DNA of 64,000 bases from Microvirga sesbaniae (GTDB lineage Bacteria > Pseudomonadota > Alphaproteobacteria > Rhizobiales > Beijerinckiaceae). A program made the position numbers and the translations under genes. Below, one piece after another: positions 1-7,207 of this stretch (positions are counted from its first letter, which is position 1; the number at the start of each line of letters is the position of its first letter). The stretch lies in contig NZ_JAMXFJ010000016.1 of NCBI RefSeq assembly GCF_025460805.1, positions 62,001 to 126,000 of the forward strand, read 5' to 3'. The notes below the pieces were generated by a model that was given only the letters and a program-made list of their open reading frames with translations, made no database searches and was not told the DNA's origin.

Positions 1-532
1 TATTCGGCGCTGCGATCGGAGAGGGAACCAGCGTTGTCGGGGCGTTCAGGAGAATACCAGTATCGGCCGCCTCGATCTGTCCGGTATTGACGATATGGTT
101 GAGATTGCCATCGCCTTGGACGCCGGAACCGCGGATTCCGTAGAAGCCTGACAGGATCCCGTCGTTGAAAATATGATTGTCGGATCCGTCGAGCCAGATG
201 GCAGCGCTGTCGAACAATAGCGGAGAGGCCGAGATCTGACCGTTGTTGACCACCACGTTGGCATCGTCGCCGAGGTAGACGCCATTGATGCTGCCTCGGA
301 CGATCCCGGTGAGGCTGACCGTGATGGCACACCCGGCCGCTGCGAAATCGATCCCGTTCAATTGCGAGCGGATCGCGCCGTCGACGACGACCTCCAGGCC
401 CGGCGATCCTCCGGTGACGGCGGAGTTGACGGTCGTGATCGATCCGGTCTGCGTGACCTGAAGCTCCGCGGAGGTGGTCGGGTCGAGCTGGACCTCAGTG
501 GTTCTCGCGGTTGAAACGACTAAAGTAGACAT
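1..532 (-). CDS. Partial beta-solenoid / RTX-like repeat protein (N-terminus only)
   Basis: The frame is open from ATG at 532-530 to the left window edge, giving about 177 N-terminal residues; the rest lies outside. The protein starts MSTLVVSTARTTEVQLD and has no hydrophobic signal peptide. It continues with Asn/Gly/Asp-rich strands in which short units such as NHIFNDGILSG and NHIVNTGQIEA recur about every 20 residues. That spacing and the N-x-G-x-I pattern are typical of right-handed beta-helix parts of secreted calcium-binding (RTX-type) or autotransporter-like proteins. A purine-rich AAGGGGG lies just before the ATG. No glycine-rich calcium nonapeptide is visible in the part seen, so the RTX label is an inference from architecture and the missing N-terminal export signal, which would fit C-terminal type I secretion. 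Confidence 0.6.
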   Translation of the reverse strand, partial: MSTLVVSTARTTEVQLDPTTSAELQVTQTGSITTVNSAVTGGSPGLEVVVDGAIRSQLNGIDFAAAGCAITVSLTGIVRGSINGVYLGDDANVVVNNGQISASPLLFDSAAIWLDGSDNHIFNDGILSGFYGIRGSGVQGDGNLNHIVNTGQIEAADTGILLNAPTTLVPSPIAAPN

Positions 533-549
533 GACGCCCCCTTAACAAT

Positions 550-573
550 GTCGACATGTTATTACATGTCGAC
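550..573. promoter_or_regulatory. Perfect inverted repeat upstream of the beta-solenoid gene
   Basis: Two perfect 10-bp arms, GTCGACATGT and ACATGTCGAC, are separated by the 4-nt loop TATT. On the minus strand the repeat sits 18-41 nt ahead of the ATG at 532. It could be a dimeric repressor or activator site overlapping the promoter, or a hairpin in the 5' leader. The stretch from 533 to 645 contains nothing else recognisable. Confidence 0.5.
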
Positions 574-645
574 CGGGCGTCAATCGCTAACGCTGAACGG
601 TCTCGACGGAAACCGAACCTGAGCCAGTCATGGTCGAAGAGGCGC

Positions 646-1329
646 CTAGGGCGCGTCGACCCGGCGGGCCCTGAACATCGAGACGCGGTGAGGCATGTCC
701 TCGACCACGGACCGGAAATCTCCCGTTTCCGGGTCGCGCACCATCAGCACGCCCGACGCTACGCCAAAAAAGGCGCCGTGGAGCTGCAGCTTGCCGCGCT
801 CCACGAGGATGCGGACGCACGGGAAGGTCATCAGGTTGTTGAGGCTGTTCTCGATCGCCGCCAGTTCGAGACGGGTCAGGTAGTCGGAAAAGTCCACGTC
901 CCCACGCGGGCCGATGCGCTCGCCCGCCGGCTTGATCAGGTTCATCCAGCGGCCGATGAAGTCGCCCGGCGACAGAGGGGCGGTCTCGTCCGCGAAGGCC
1001 CGGATGCCGCCGCAGCGGGCATGGCCCAGCACCACGATGTGCTTCACGCGCAGGGCCTGCACGGCGAATTCGAGCGCCGCCGAGGTGCCGTGGTAATCGC
1101 CCCCGGTCTCGAAGGGCGGCACCAGGTTCGCCACATTGCGCACCACGAACAACTCGCCCGGGCTCGCGTCGAAGATGACCTCCGGGGAGACGCGGCTGTC
1201 GCAGCAGCCGATCACCATCACCTCGGGCGCTTGGCCCTTTTCGGCCAGGGTTTCGAAGCGGTTCTTCTCGCGCGGGAAGCGCTCGTCGAGGAATGCGCGA
1301 TAGCCTTCGGTCAGACGTTGCGGGAACAT
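646..1329 (-). CDS. Beta-class carbonic anhydrase
   Basis: 227-residue zinc enzyme interconverting CO2 and bicarbonate in the cytoplasm. The beta-class signature is complete: C42, D44 and R46 in GCCDSRV, then H103 and C106 in GHARCGG, supplying the zinc ligands and the Asp/Arg dyad. Length is usual for the plant/bacterial beta family. The start at MFPQRL is supported by AAGGA five bases upstream. Longer in-frame extensions would run into the upstream dehydratase gene. The stop of that gene lies only 13 bp before this ATG, so the two are probably co-transcribed. Confidence 0.93.
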   Translation of the reverse strand: MFPQRLTEGYRAFLDERFPREKNRFETLAEKGQAPEVMVIGCCDSRVSPEVIFDASPGELFVVRNVANLVPPFETGGDYHGTSAALEFAVQALRVKHIVVLGHARCGGIRAFADETAPLSPGDFIGRWMNLIKPAGERIGPRGDVDFSDYLTRLELAAIENSLNNLMTFPCVRILVERGKLQLHGAFFGVASGVLMVRDPETGDFRSVVEDMPHRVSMFRARRVDAP

Positions 1330-1342
1330 GGGCGTCCTTCCA

Positions 1343-3037
1343 TTACGGATGAGTGATTTCGGCAAGCTTGGCGAGCTCGACATTGGCGCCGCAGAGCAGC
1401 ACGCCGACGCGCTCGCCTGAGCGCGGTTTATAGGCCCCTGAGACCAGCGCCGCCAGTGCCGCCGCGCCGCCGGGCTCGGACGCGACGCGGTAGTCGCGCC
1501 AGAGCAGCCGCTGCGCGTCGCGGATCGCCGGATCGGTGACGAGGGCCACGTGGTCGACCGTCTCGCGGCAGATCGCATAGACGAGGTCGCCCGTGTTCTT
1601 GGCGCCGAGCGAATCGGCCGCCACCGAATCCACGTCCACGTCGACGGGCCGCCCGGCTGCGAGCGCGGCATGGAGCGCGCGGGAGCCTTCCGGCTCGACG
1701 CCCACCACCTTCACCCGGCCGGCCCACCAGCTCGCCACGCCGCTGATCAGGCCGCCTCCGCCCACCGCCACGAGCACGGTGTCGAGACTGGGCCCATCCT
1801 GCTCCCATTCGAGAGCCGCCGTGCCCTGGCCGATGATGGTGTCCGTCGCGCCGAAGGGATGGATGCGCAGGGCCCCGCTCTCCTCCACGAAGAGATCGCA
1901 GGCCGCCTGCGCATCCGCGTAGCGGGCGCCGCCGATCACCACCTCGGCCCCATGCGAGCGGATGACGGCGATCTTGGCCGGGCTCGAGATCTCCGGCACG
2001 AAGATGCGCGCCTTCACGCCGTGCTCCTTCGCCGCATAGGCGACGGCCGCCCCGTGATTGCCGCCGGAGGCCGCCGCCACGCCGGCCGCCGGGACCTCGT
2101 TCGACAGCAGGGTATTGAAGGCGCCGCGGGTCTTGAACGAGCCCGCATGCTGCAGGAATTCCAGCTTCAGGCTCACCGGCCCGTCATGGCCGAAGGCGGG
2201 TCCCAGGGTCAGGACCGGGGTGCGGCGGATATGGGGGGCGATGCGGGCATGGGCGGCTTCGATGTCGGCGCGGGAGATGGACATGGTTGAACCTTGGGGC
2301 TGCCTGCGGAGCGTCCAGATGGCGACCGGCAGGCCATGGGCGTCACGGCCGGGCGGCTCGGGAAAGGATTGTCCTCCACCTCTCGCGAGATCGAGCGCCA
2401 CCGTCAACCCCGCAAGCGCGTCGAGGAGGTCGTCCTCGGCCGCTCCGCCGGGAGGAAAGGCCTCGACGAGGGATTCGGGAAGGAGGCCTGATCGCCGGAG
2501 AAGAGCGCGCCGCAGCGCCATGCCGGGCCCGTAGGGCGTGCCTTTCACCTTCTTCGGCTCCCCGAGCGCCCGGCCCGCATTCAGGGCCCAGAAGGCGAGT
2601 TCCGGATGCACCTCGAAGACGCGGGATACCAGATCGGGACGGCCGCGCAGCAGCGCGTCGATCTCGCGGATCTTCGGGAAGATGGCGAAGCCCTGCCGCG
2701 AGACCTTGCGCGATGGGGTCGAGGTGGCGGCGGCGATCGCGCAGGCCTCGGCGTAGTCCGTGGCCGCCACGGCGCGCCGCGACGGGATGGCGAAGACGGA
2801 GGATTGCCGCTCGCCGAGCAGGGGGCGGATCAACTGCTCCGGCGGGCGGCCCGAGCCTTCGGTCCGCTCCGGCAGGCCGACCGGCATGTCGACGGCGATC
2901 ACGGCCGGCCGCTCGGGTGCATCCGCGACGGCCGCGAATGTCGGCGCGGTCAGGATGCGATGGACGGTCGGGTCGTCCGTGCGCATTAGCACGGCGATCC
3001 AGCCTGCCCGGCAGCCATCGACTCCTGCGACCCACAT
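1343..3037 (-). CDS. DUF429 - serine/threonine dehydratase-like fusion
   Basis: One uninterrupted frame of 564 residues joins two families normally found as separate proteins. Residues 1-251 are a DUF429 domain (start MWVAGVDGCRAGW, then VDMPVGLPE; function unknown). The second part, starting at an internal ATG at 2284, is a 313-residue fold-type II PLP enzyme of the threonine/serine dehydratase group. It has the PLP lysine in AGSFKTRGAF (residue 51 of that part), a GGNHG substrate loop and a GGGGLISG phosphate loop. The junction reads AIWTLRRQPQGSTMSIS with no stop codon. A weak AAGG lies 9 nt before the internal ATG, so the dehydratase may also be made alone. Expected chemistry of the second half: deamination or racemisation of Ser/Thr. 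The gene is divergent from the CitE-like gene (67 bp apart) and followed closely by carbonic anhydrase. Confidence 0.85.
   Translation of the reverse strand: MWVAGVDGCRAGWIAVLMRTDDPTVHRILTAPTFAAVADAPERPAVIAVDMPVGLPERTEGSGRPPEQLIRPLLGERQSSVFAIPSRRAVAATDYAEACAIAAATSTPSRKVSRQGFAIFPKIREIDALLRGRPDLVSRVFEVHPELAFWALNAGRALGEPKKVKGTPYGPGMALRRALLRRSGLLPESLVEAFPPGGAAEDDLLDALAGLTVALDLARGGGQSFPEPPGRDAHGLPVAIWTLRRQPQGSTMSISRADIEAAHARIAPHIRRTPVLTLGPAFGHDGPVSLKLEFLQHAGSFKTRGAFNTLLSNEVPAAGVAAASGGNHGAAVAYAAKEHGVKARIFVPEISSPAKIAVIRSHGAEVVIGGARYADAQAACDLFVEESGALRIHPFGATDTIIGQGTAALEWEQDGPSLDTVLVAVGGGGLISGVASWWAGRVKVVGVEPEGSRALHAALAAGRPVDVDVDSVAADSLGAKNTGDLVYAICRETVDHVALVTDPAIRDAQRLLWRDYRVASEPGGAAALAALVSGAYKPRSGERVGVLLCGANVELAKLAEITHP
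2284..2301 (-). promoter_or_regulatory. Possible internal translation start for the dehydratase half
   Basis: ATG at 2284-2282 begins MSISRADIEAAHARI, the usual N-terminus of stand-alone threonine dehydratase-like proteins. AAGG precedes it by nine nucleotides. It is a weak ribosome site but well enough spaced to allow independent initiation inside the fused frame. Confidence 0.35.
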
Positions 3038-3104
3038 GCGCGGCGTCTCCTTTGCCGATCCCCTTGCGAGCATTACAACCGATCGGACACCCGAGGACAG
3101 AGCC

Positions 3105-3989
3105 ATGATCCCGATTCGCCCGCGCCGCAGCGCTCTCTACATGCCCGGTTCGAATGCCCGCGCGCTCGAGAAGGCGAAGACGCTGGCCGCCGACGTGATG
3201 ATCTTCGACCTGGAGGATGCGGTGGCGCCCGATCGGAAGGCGCAGGCGCGCGAGCAGGTCTGCGCGGCCGTGCGGGCCGGAGGCTACGGCCGGCGGGAAC
3301 TCGTGATTCGCGTCAACGCGCTCGACACGCCCTGGGGCGAGGCGGATCTCGCGGCCGCCGTCGCGGCAGCGCCGGACGCGGTGCTCGTGCCCAAGGTCTC
3401 GTCGGCCGAGACGCTCGCGGCTGTCGGCCTGCGCCTTCGCAGGCTCGGCGCCGCGGAGCGCACCAGGGTCTGGGCCATGATCGAGACGCCGCTCGCGATC
3501 CTTCGGGCCGAGTCGATCGCGAGCGCGGCTCACGACGTCGACACGCGGCTCTCCTGCTTCGTCATGGGCACCAACGATCTCGCCAAGGACACCCGCGCGC
3601 GCCTGATGCCGGGGCGCGCCGTGATGCTGCCCTGGCTGATGACCGTGCTCGCCGCCGCGCGGGCGCACGGCCTCGACATCCTCGACGGCGTCTACAACCA
3701 CCTGTCCGATCCTGAGGGCTTGCGCACGGAATGCGAGCAGGGCCGCGACGGCGGATTCGACGGCAAGACGCTGATCCACCCCGATCAGATCGCGACGGCC
3801 AACGAGATCTTTGCCCCGGCGCCGGACGAGATCGGGAAGGCGAAGACCATCGTGGCGGCCTTCGAGCAGCCGGAGAACGCCGGAAAGGGGGCGATCAGCC
3901 TCGACGGCCGCATGGTCGAGCGGTTGCATGTTGAGATGGCGAAGCGGACGCTGGCGCTGGCGGACGCGATCGCCGCCCGGTCCGCGTGA
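3105..3989 (+). CDS. HpcH/HpaI aldolase / CitE-like CoA-ester lyase
   Basis: 294-residue TIM-barrel lyase of the CitE / malyl-CoA lyase family, which cleaves or forms C-C bonds in acyl-CoA substrates such as malyl-CoA, methylmalyl-CoA or citramalyl-CoA. Visible family marks are RSALYMPGSN near the N-terminus, the Mg-binding FDLEDAV (E37, D38), AMIETPLAI, and GFDGKTLIHPDQI near the C-terminus. The start at MIPIRPRRSALY is preceded by GAGGACAG. Longer in-frame starts lie antisense to the DUF429 gene. The sequence does not settle which CoA ester is used, and no citrate lyase alpha or gamma subunit is nearby, so a citrate-lyase role is unlikely. Confidence 0.87.
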   Translation: MIPIRPRRSALYMPGSNARALEKAKTLAADVMIFDLEDAVAPDRKAQAREQVCAAVRAGGYGRRELVIRVNALDTPWGEADLAAAVAAAPDAVLVPKVSSAETLAAVGLRLRRLGAAERTRVWAMIETPLAILRAESIASAAHDVDTRLSCFVMGTNDLAKDTRARLMPGRAVMLPWLMTVLAAARAHGLDILDGVYNHLSDPEGLRTECEQGRDGGFDGKTLIHPDQIATANEIFAPAPDEIGKAKTIVAAFEQPENAGKGAISLDGRMVERLHVEMAKRTLALADAIAARSA

Positions 3990-3997
3990 ATGCCATC

Positions 3998-4171
3998 CAT
4001 GGCCGGCCTTGTGCCGGCCATCCCGATCCGAAAAGCGCCGCGTCTCACAGAAGCGAGATCACCGGCACAAGGCCGGTGATGACATCGTGGGACAAGGCAG
4101 GCCATCCCGATCGGAAAAGCAGTCAGTCTCAAACAATCGAGATCGCCGGGACGGGCCCGGTGACGGCATGG
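3998..4171. repeat. Family A palindromic repeat, one full and one partial copy
   Basis: Starts CATGGCCGGCCTTGTGCC and ends CCGGCACAAGGCCGGTGATGAC, i.e. two small hairpins joined by CCCGATC...GCGCCGCG. A second, decayed copy follows from about 4097. The block fills the gap between the convergent CitE-like and UPF0434 genes. Translations of this family give the MAGLVPAIP and HRDKPGDD peptides common in Rhizobiales intergenic regions. Confidence 0.8.
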
Positions 4172-4233
4172 CGGTTGAGCCCGGTCTCACGTCCAGGTCG
4201 ACTGACGGCGTGCGGGGGAGGGGCAAGGAACCC

Positions 4234-4464
4234 TCAATCCGTCAGTTGCCGCGCCTCCTCCGGCAGCATGATCGGGATGCCGTCGCGGATCGGATAGGCC
4301 AGCCTGGCGCGGCGGCTGATCAGCTCCTGCCGGGCGGCGTCGTATTCGAGGGTTTCCTTGGTGAGCGGGCAGACGAGAAGCTCCAGGAGCTTGGGATCGA
4401 TCCGCGTCGCCTCCACGGGCTGGGGGGGCTCGGAAGGAGGGGTGTCGGGAACCATCGTGCTCAT
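4234..4464 (-). CDS. UPF0434 / Trm112-like small zinc-finger-type protein
   Basis: 76-residue protein with the family core [17 protein letters not shown] and [17 protein letters not shown], about 50 residues, matching the YcaR/Trm112-like fold. Only one cysteine of the usual pairs remains, which is common in the bacterial branch. Two starts are possible: ATG at 4464, with AGGA almost touching it, or the ATG three codons on (MVPDTPP), better spaced from that AGGA. It is the last gene of a four-gene minus-strand operon, 17 bp after the Lon-domain gene. That gene order (thioredoxin, LonN domain, Trm112-like) is common in alphaproteobacteria. Molecular role unknown. Confidence 0.85.
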   Translation of the reverse strand: MSTMVPDTPPSEPPQPVEATRIDPKLLELLVCPLTKETLEYDAARQELISRRARLAYPIRDGIPIMLPEEARQLTD

Positions 4465-4481
4465 TCCTAGGGCGGGCTTGC

Positions 4482-5153
4482 CTATTGCAGGGTCGAGTCG
4501 GATCCGGCGCCGCCGCGGGCGAGCTCGATCTCGGTGAGCGCGATCAGCACCTCGGCCCGGCTCTTCAGATTGGGGGCTTCGAGCAGCGCCTGCTTCTCGC
4601 GCACGCCGAAGGGGCTCATCATGCACAAAGCGTTGACCAGGGCCTCGTTGGGAGCCTCCTCGATGCCCCGCCAGTCGACCTTCACATGCACCGCGTTGAC
4701 GAAGTCGCGCAGGGCCTTGACCACGCCGGCACGATCCACGTCGTTCTCGCCGGCGCGAGCCGTGAAGTCGTCGGTGAAGGGCCCGAACGTCACCCGGCAC
4801 CGGCGGAACGGGCTGACCGGCGGCAACTCCTCCTCGATGCGGAAGCGCGCGATGCCGATGAGCGTGACGAGGTACCGGCCATCGCCGGTCTCGGCGAGCT
4901 GGGTGATGCGGCCGGCGCAGCCGATCCGGTAGAGTTTCGGCACGTTCGCCAGGGGATCATTGTCCGCGTCGGGCTGCACCATGCCGATGATCCGGTCGGT
5001 CTTCAGCGCCTCGTCGATCATCGCCAGGTAGCGTGGCTCGAAGATGTTGAGAGGCATCTGACCGCGCGGCAGGAGGAGGGCGCCGGGGAGCGGAAAGACG
5101 GGAATGACCGACGGGCAATCCTCCGGCCCTCGGTATACCGCGTTCATTCCCAT
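4482..5153 (-). CDS. Lon substrate-binding (LonN / PUA-like) domain protein
   Basis: 223 residues made up solely of the N-terminal substrate-binding domain of Lon protease: [26 protein letters not shown] at residues 17-42, then GMVQPD, the GCAGRI strand and a helical C-terminal half. No AAA+ or Ser-Lys protease domain follows, so it cannot be a protease itself. Members are thought to bind proteins or act as adaptors, but the role is not established. AGGAG lies six bases before the chosen ATG. The gene is 29 bp downstream of the CnoX-like gene and in the same operon. Confidence 0.9.
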   Translation of the reverse strand: MGMNAVYRGPEDCPSVIPVFPLPGALLLPRGQMPLNIFEPRYLAMIDEALKTDRIIGMVQPDADNDPLANVPKLYRIGCAGRITQLAETGDGRYLVTLIGIARFRIEEELPPVSPFRRCRVTFGPFTDDFTARAGENDVDRAGVVKALRDFVNAVHVKVDWRGIEEAPNEALVNALCMMSPFGVREKQALLEAPNLKSRAEVLIALTEIELARGGAGSDSTLQ

Positions 5154-5182
5154 CCCGATCTCCTAAACCGCGTTGGACAGCG

Positions 5183-6088
5183 TCAAGAGAACAGGAGCGA
5201 GGAGAGCCTCCGCCGCCCTGCCAGCGTCATCGCGTCCATCGGGCCCCAGGCCTCGAAGAACTGGACGAGCTGCTTGCGTGCGCCGTCATCGTTCCAATTG
5301 CGGTCGCGGCGGACGATTTCAAGGAGGTGGTCGGCAGCTTCTTCCCGCCGCCCGCGGGCGTTCAGGCCGACGGCCAGATCGAAGCGGGCCTGATGGTCCA
5401 TGGGATCGGCTTCGATCCGCCGCTGGAGGTCCGCCAGGTCGCCGAGCGAGCCCGCCTGCTCGGCGAGTTCGACCGCCGCCCGCGCGCCGGCGAGAGCCGG
5501 ATCGTTGGCCTTCGCCGCCGGGGCCATGGCGAGGAAGCGCCGGGCGCCCTCCAGATCGCCGACCTCCACATGCAGCTTCACAAGGGCCGCCAGGGCCGCC
5601 ACATTCTCTGGGTCCTGCGCGAGAACGGCGGAGTAGAGTTCGGCCGCGCCGCCGATATCGCCTTCGGCGTGAAGGCGATCAGCCTCGGCCAGGAGCTCCT
5701 CGGCCGCGCTGGGGCCGAGGGGGCCGGTCAGGCGCTCGATGAAGCTCTTGACCTGGCTTTCCGGCAGGGCCCCCATGAAGCCGTCCACCGGCTGACCGCG
5801 CTGGAACGCGAAGACGGCCGGGATCGACTGCACCCCGAGCTGACCGGCGATCTGCGGATGCTCGTCGATGTTCATCTTCACGAGCTTCACCTTGCCGCCG
5901 GCCGCGCGCACGGCCTTCTCCAGGATCGGGGTGAGCTGCTTGCAGGGCCCGCACCAGGGAGCCCAGAAATCCACCAGGACGGGCTGCTGCATGGATTCGG
6001 CGAGCACGTCCTGGCGGAATGCCGCCGTGGTGGTGTCCTTCACGAGATCGTCGGAGGAGGTTCCGGGAACGGGGGTATCGGACAGCAT
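5183..6088 (-). CDS. CnoX/YbbN-like thioredoxin with TPR tail
   Basis: 301 residues. Residues 25-130 form a thioredoxin domain with an intact redox motif W45-C46-G47-P48-C49, and about residues 150-300 are helical TPR-like repeats (AEADRLHAEGDIGGAAELYS and following). This is the architecture of YbbN/CnoX, a chaperone-redoxin protecting proteins from oxidative aggregation. The E. coli protein lacks a working CxxC, whereas this one keeps it, as most alphaproteobacterial members do, so it may also reduce disulfides. GAGGA precedes the ATG. Cytoplasmic, with no signal peptide. Second gene of the operon that starts with the YbaK-like deacylase. Confidence 0.9.
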   Translation of the reverse strand: MLSDTPVPGTSSDDLVKDTTTAAFRQDVLAESMQQPVLVDFWAPWCGPCKQLTPILEKAVRAAGGKVKLVKMNIDEHPQIAGQLGVQSIPAVFAFQRGQPVDGFMGALPESQVKSFIERLTGPLGPSAAEELLAEADRLHAEGDIGGAAELYSAVLAQDPENVAALAALVKLHVEVGDLEGARRFLAMAPAAKANDPALAGARAAVELAEQAGSLGDLADLQRRIEADPMDHQARFDLAVGLNARGRREEAADHLLEIVRRDRNWNDDGARKQLVQFFEAWGPMDAMTLAGRRRLSSLLFS

Positions 6089-6129
6089 GCGATCCTCGAA
6101 AGGTGAAAGGCGTTGAGAAGGACGAAACC

Positions 6130-6669
6130 TTACATGGGAGCTTGAGCGTCGTCTGGCAATTCCGCCGGCGGCTCCGGCAGGCGCAGGATGAGCGGATCGT
6201 GCCCCGTGGCCCTCAGGAACGCCACCAGATCCTCCCGCGACACCCCGGTGGTCATGGAATTGATCAGGGGATGGAAATTGACCCGCTCGTGCGCCATGAG
6301 GTTGGCGTCGAGCACCATCGTGACCCTGCCTTCCGTATCGTTCGCCACGGCGAAGGCGGTCACCGAGCCGGGCTCGACCCCCAGGAGGGCGCGCAGCTGC
6401 TCGGCAGACCCGAAGGAGAGGCGCCCGGACGCCCCGAGGACCTCGTGGGTGCGCTTGAGGTCGATGGCGGTGTCGTGCTTGGCGGAAATCAGGAAGTAGC
6501 GGCCCTTCTTGTCCTTCACGAACAGGTTCTTGGTATGGGCTCCGGGAATCCGCTGCTTGACAGCTTGCGATTCCGCCACCGTGAAGACCGGCTCGTGCGC
6601 GACCGTCTCGGTCCTGATGCCGAGCGAGGACAGGCGCTCCAGGAATTCCTGAGGGGACAGATGGGCCAA
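6130..6669 (-). CDS. YbaK/ProX-type aminoacyl-tRNA deacylase
   Basis: About 179 residues covering one YbaK/prolyl-tRNA-editing domain (ERLSSLGIRTETVAHEPVFTVAES at the N-terminus, KNLFVKDKKGRYFLISAKHD in the middle, GSVTAFAVANDTEGRV later). The family hydrolyses mischarged tRNA such as Ala-tRNA(Pro) in trans. A TTG start at 6669 is preferred because a full GGAGGT lies seven bases upstream of it. The ATG at 6684 overlaps that ribosome site and has no site of its own. First gene of the four-gene operon; a family B repeat abuts its upstream side at 6698, so the promoter must lie in or beyond the repeat. Confidence 0.87.
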   Translation of the reverse strand: MAHLSPQEFLERLSSLGIRTETVAHEPVFTVAESQAVKQRIPGAHTKNLFVKDKKGRYFLISAKHDTAIDLKRTHEVLGASGRLSFGSAEQLRALLGVEPGSVTAFAVANDTEGRVTMVLDANLMAHERVNFHPLINSMTTGVSREDLVAFLRATGHDPLILRLPEPPAELPDDAQAPM

Positions 6670-6697
6670 GCGTGCAACCTCCATGCGGGCCTGCGTT

Positions 6698-6858
6698 CTA
6701 GCGCATCGGACGGACCCGGAGGGCCGCGTCAGCGACCCGAAGGGCCACGCCAGTGAAAAGTGGACCCGGTTTTCCGCCTTATCCGATGCGCCGGTCAAGA
6801 GAGGGAGCCTCGGATGAATCCCAAAAGGGGTGTCCACTTTTCACGTCCGAGGCTCTAG
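6698..6858. repeat. Family B two-hairpin repeat bounded by CTAG on both sides
   Basis: The element runs from CTAG-CGCATCGGA to GTCCGAGGCT-CTAG. It contains the family core AAAAGTGGACCCGGTTTTCC and a second GTCCACTTTTCACGTCCGA hairpin arm. The identical CTAG at both ends looks like a 4-bp target duplication. It separates the ybaK-like promoter from the tRNA region. Confidence 0.75.
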
Positions 6859-6880
6859 CGACCGGATGAAGCAGGCTCAA

Positions 6881-6907
6881 GGCCTGCCGCGAAAAGATCG
6901 GCAGGCC
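6881..6907. other. Isolated 9-bp hairpin
   Basis: GGCCTGCCG and CGGCAGGCC are perfect complements around a 9-nt loop. No T-run follows on either strand, so it is not a good terminator. Besides this, nothing is recognisable between the repeat at 6858 and the tRNA at 6977. Confidence 0.4.
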
Positions 6908-6976
6908 CCTCTTGCAATGCGGCGCGTTTTGGGGCACATCAACGGCCTCGCAACGATGCCGCGCGCATCGCGGAGC

Positions 6977-7051
6977 GCGGGTGTAGCTCAGGGGTAGAGC
7001 ACAACCTTGCCAAGGTTGGGGTCGAGGGTTCGAATCCCTTCGCCCGCTCCA
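6977..7051 (+). tRNA. tRNA-Gly (GCC)
   Basis: The cloverleaf can be drawn by eye. The acceptor stem GCGGGTG pairs with CGCCCGC (one T-G pair). The D arm reads GCTCAGGGGTAGAGC. Anticodon stem CAACC/GGTTG holds the loop TTGCCAA, giving anticodon GCC, and the T arm holds GGTTCGAATCC. Discriminator T is followed by an encoded CCA at 7049-7051. Confidence 0.97.
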
Positions 7052-7081
7052 ATTTCTCTCAGGTTCGAGAGCATCACGAAG

Positions 7082-7109
7082 GCCCGCCGCTCGGCGGGCT
7101 TTTCGTTTT
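7082..7109 (+). terminator. Intrinsic terminator of tRNA-Gly
   Basis: A 7-bp stem GCCCGCC/GGCGGGC with loop GCTC is followed by TTTTCGTTTT, 30 bp after the tRNA. It separates the tRNA transcript from the downstream E1-like gene. Confidence 0.85.
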
Positions 7110-7207
7110 CGCGGGCTCCTCCCAAATGCCAATCCGGCGCCGGAGGCTTCGGCCTCGCCTCCCTGAAGCTTCGGGCGTATATCTCGGCGAAACCGGGAGA
7201 CGACACC

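Noticed and set aside
3105-3989. Citrate lyase beta subunit (citE of a citrate lyase complex)
   Set aside because: No alpha or gamma subunits, prosthetic-group genes or citrate transporter nearby; the stand-alone CoA-ester lyase assignment is safer.
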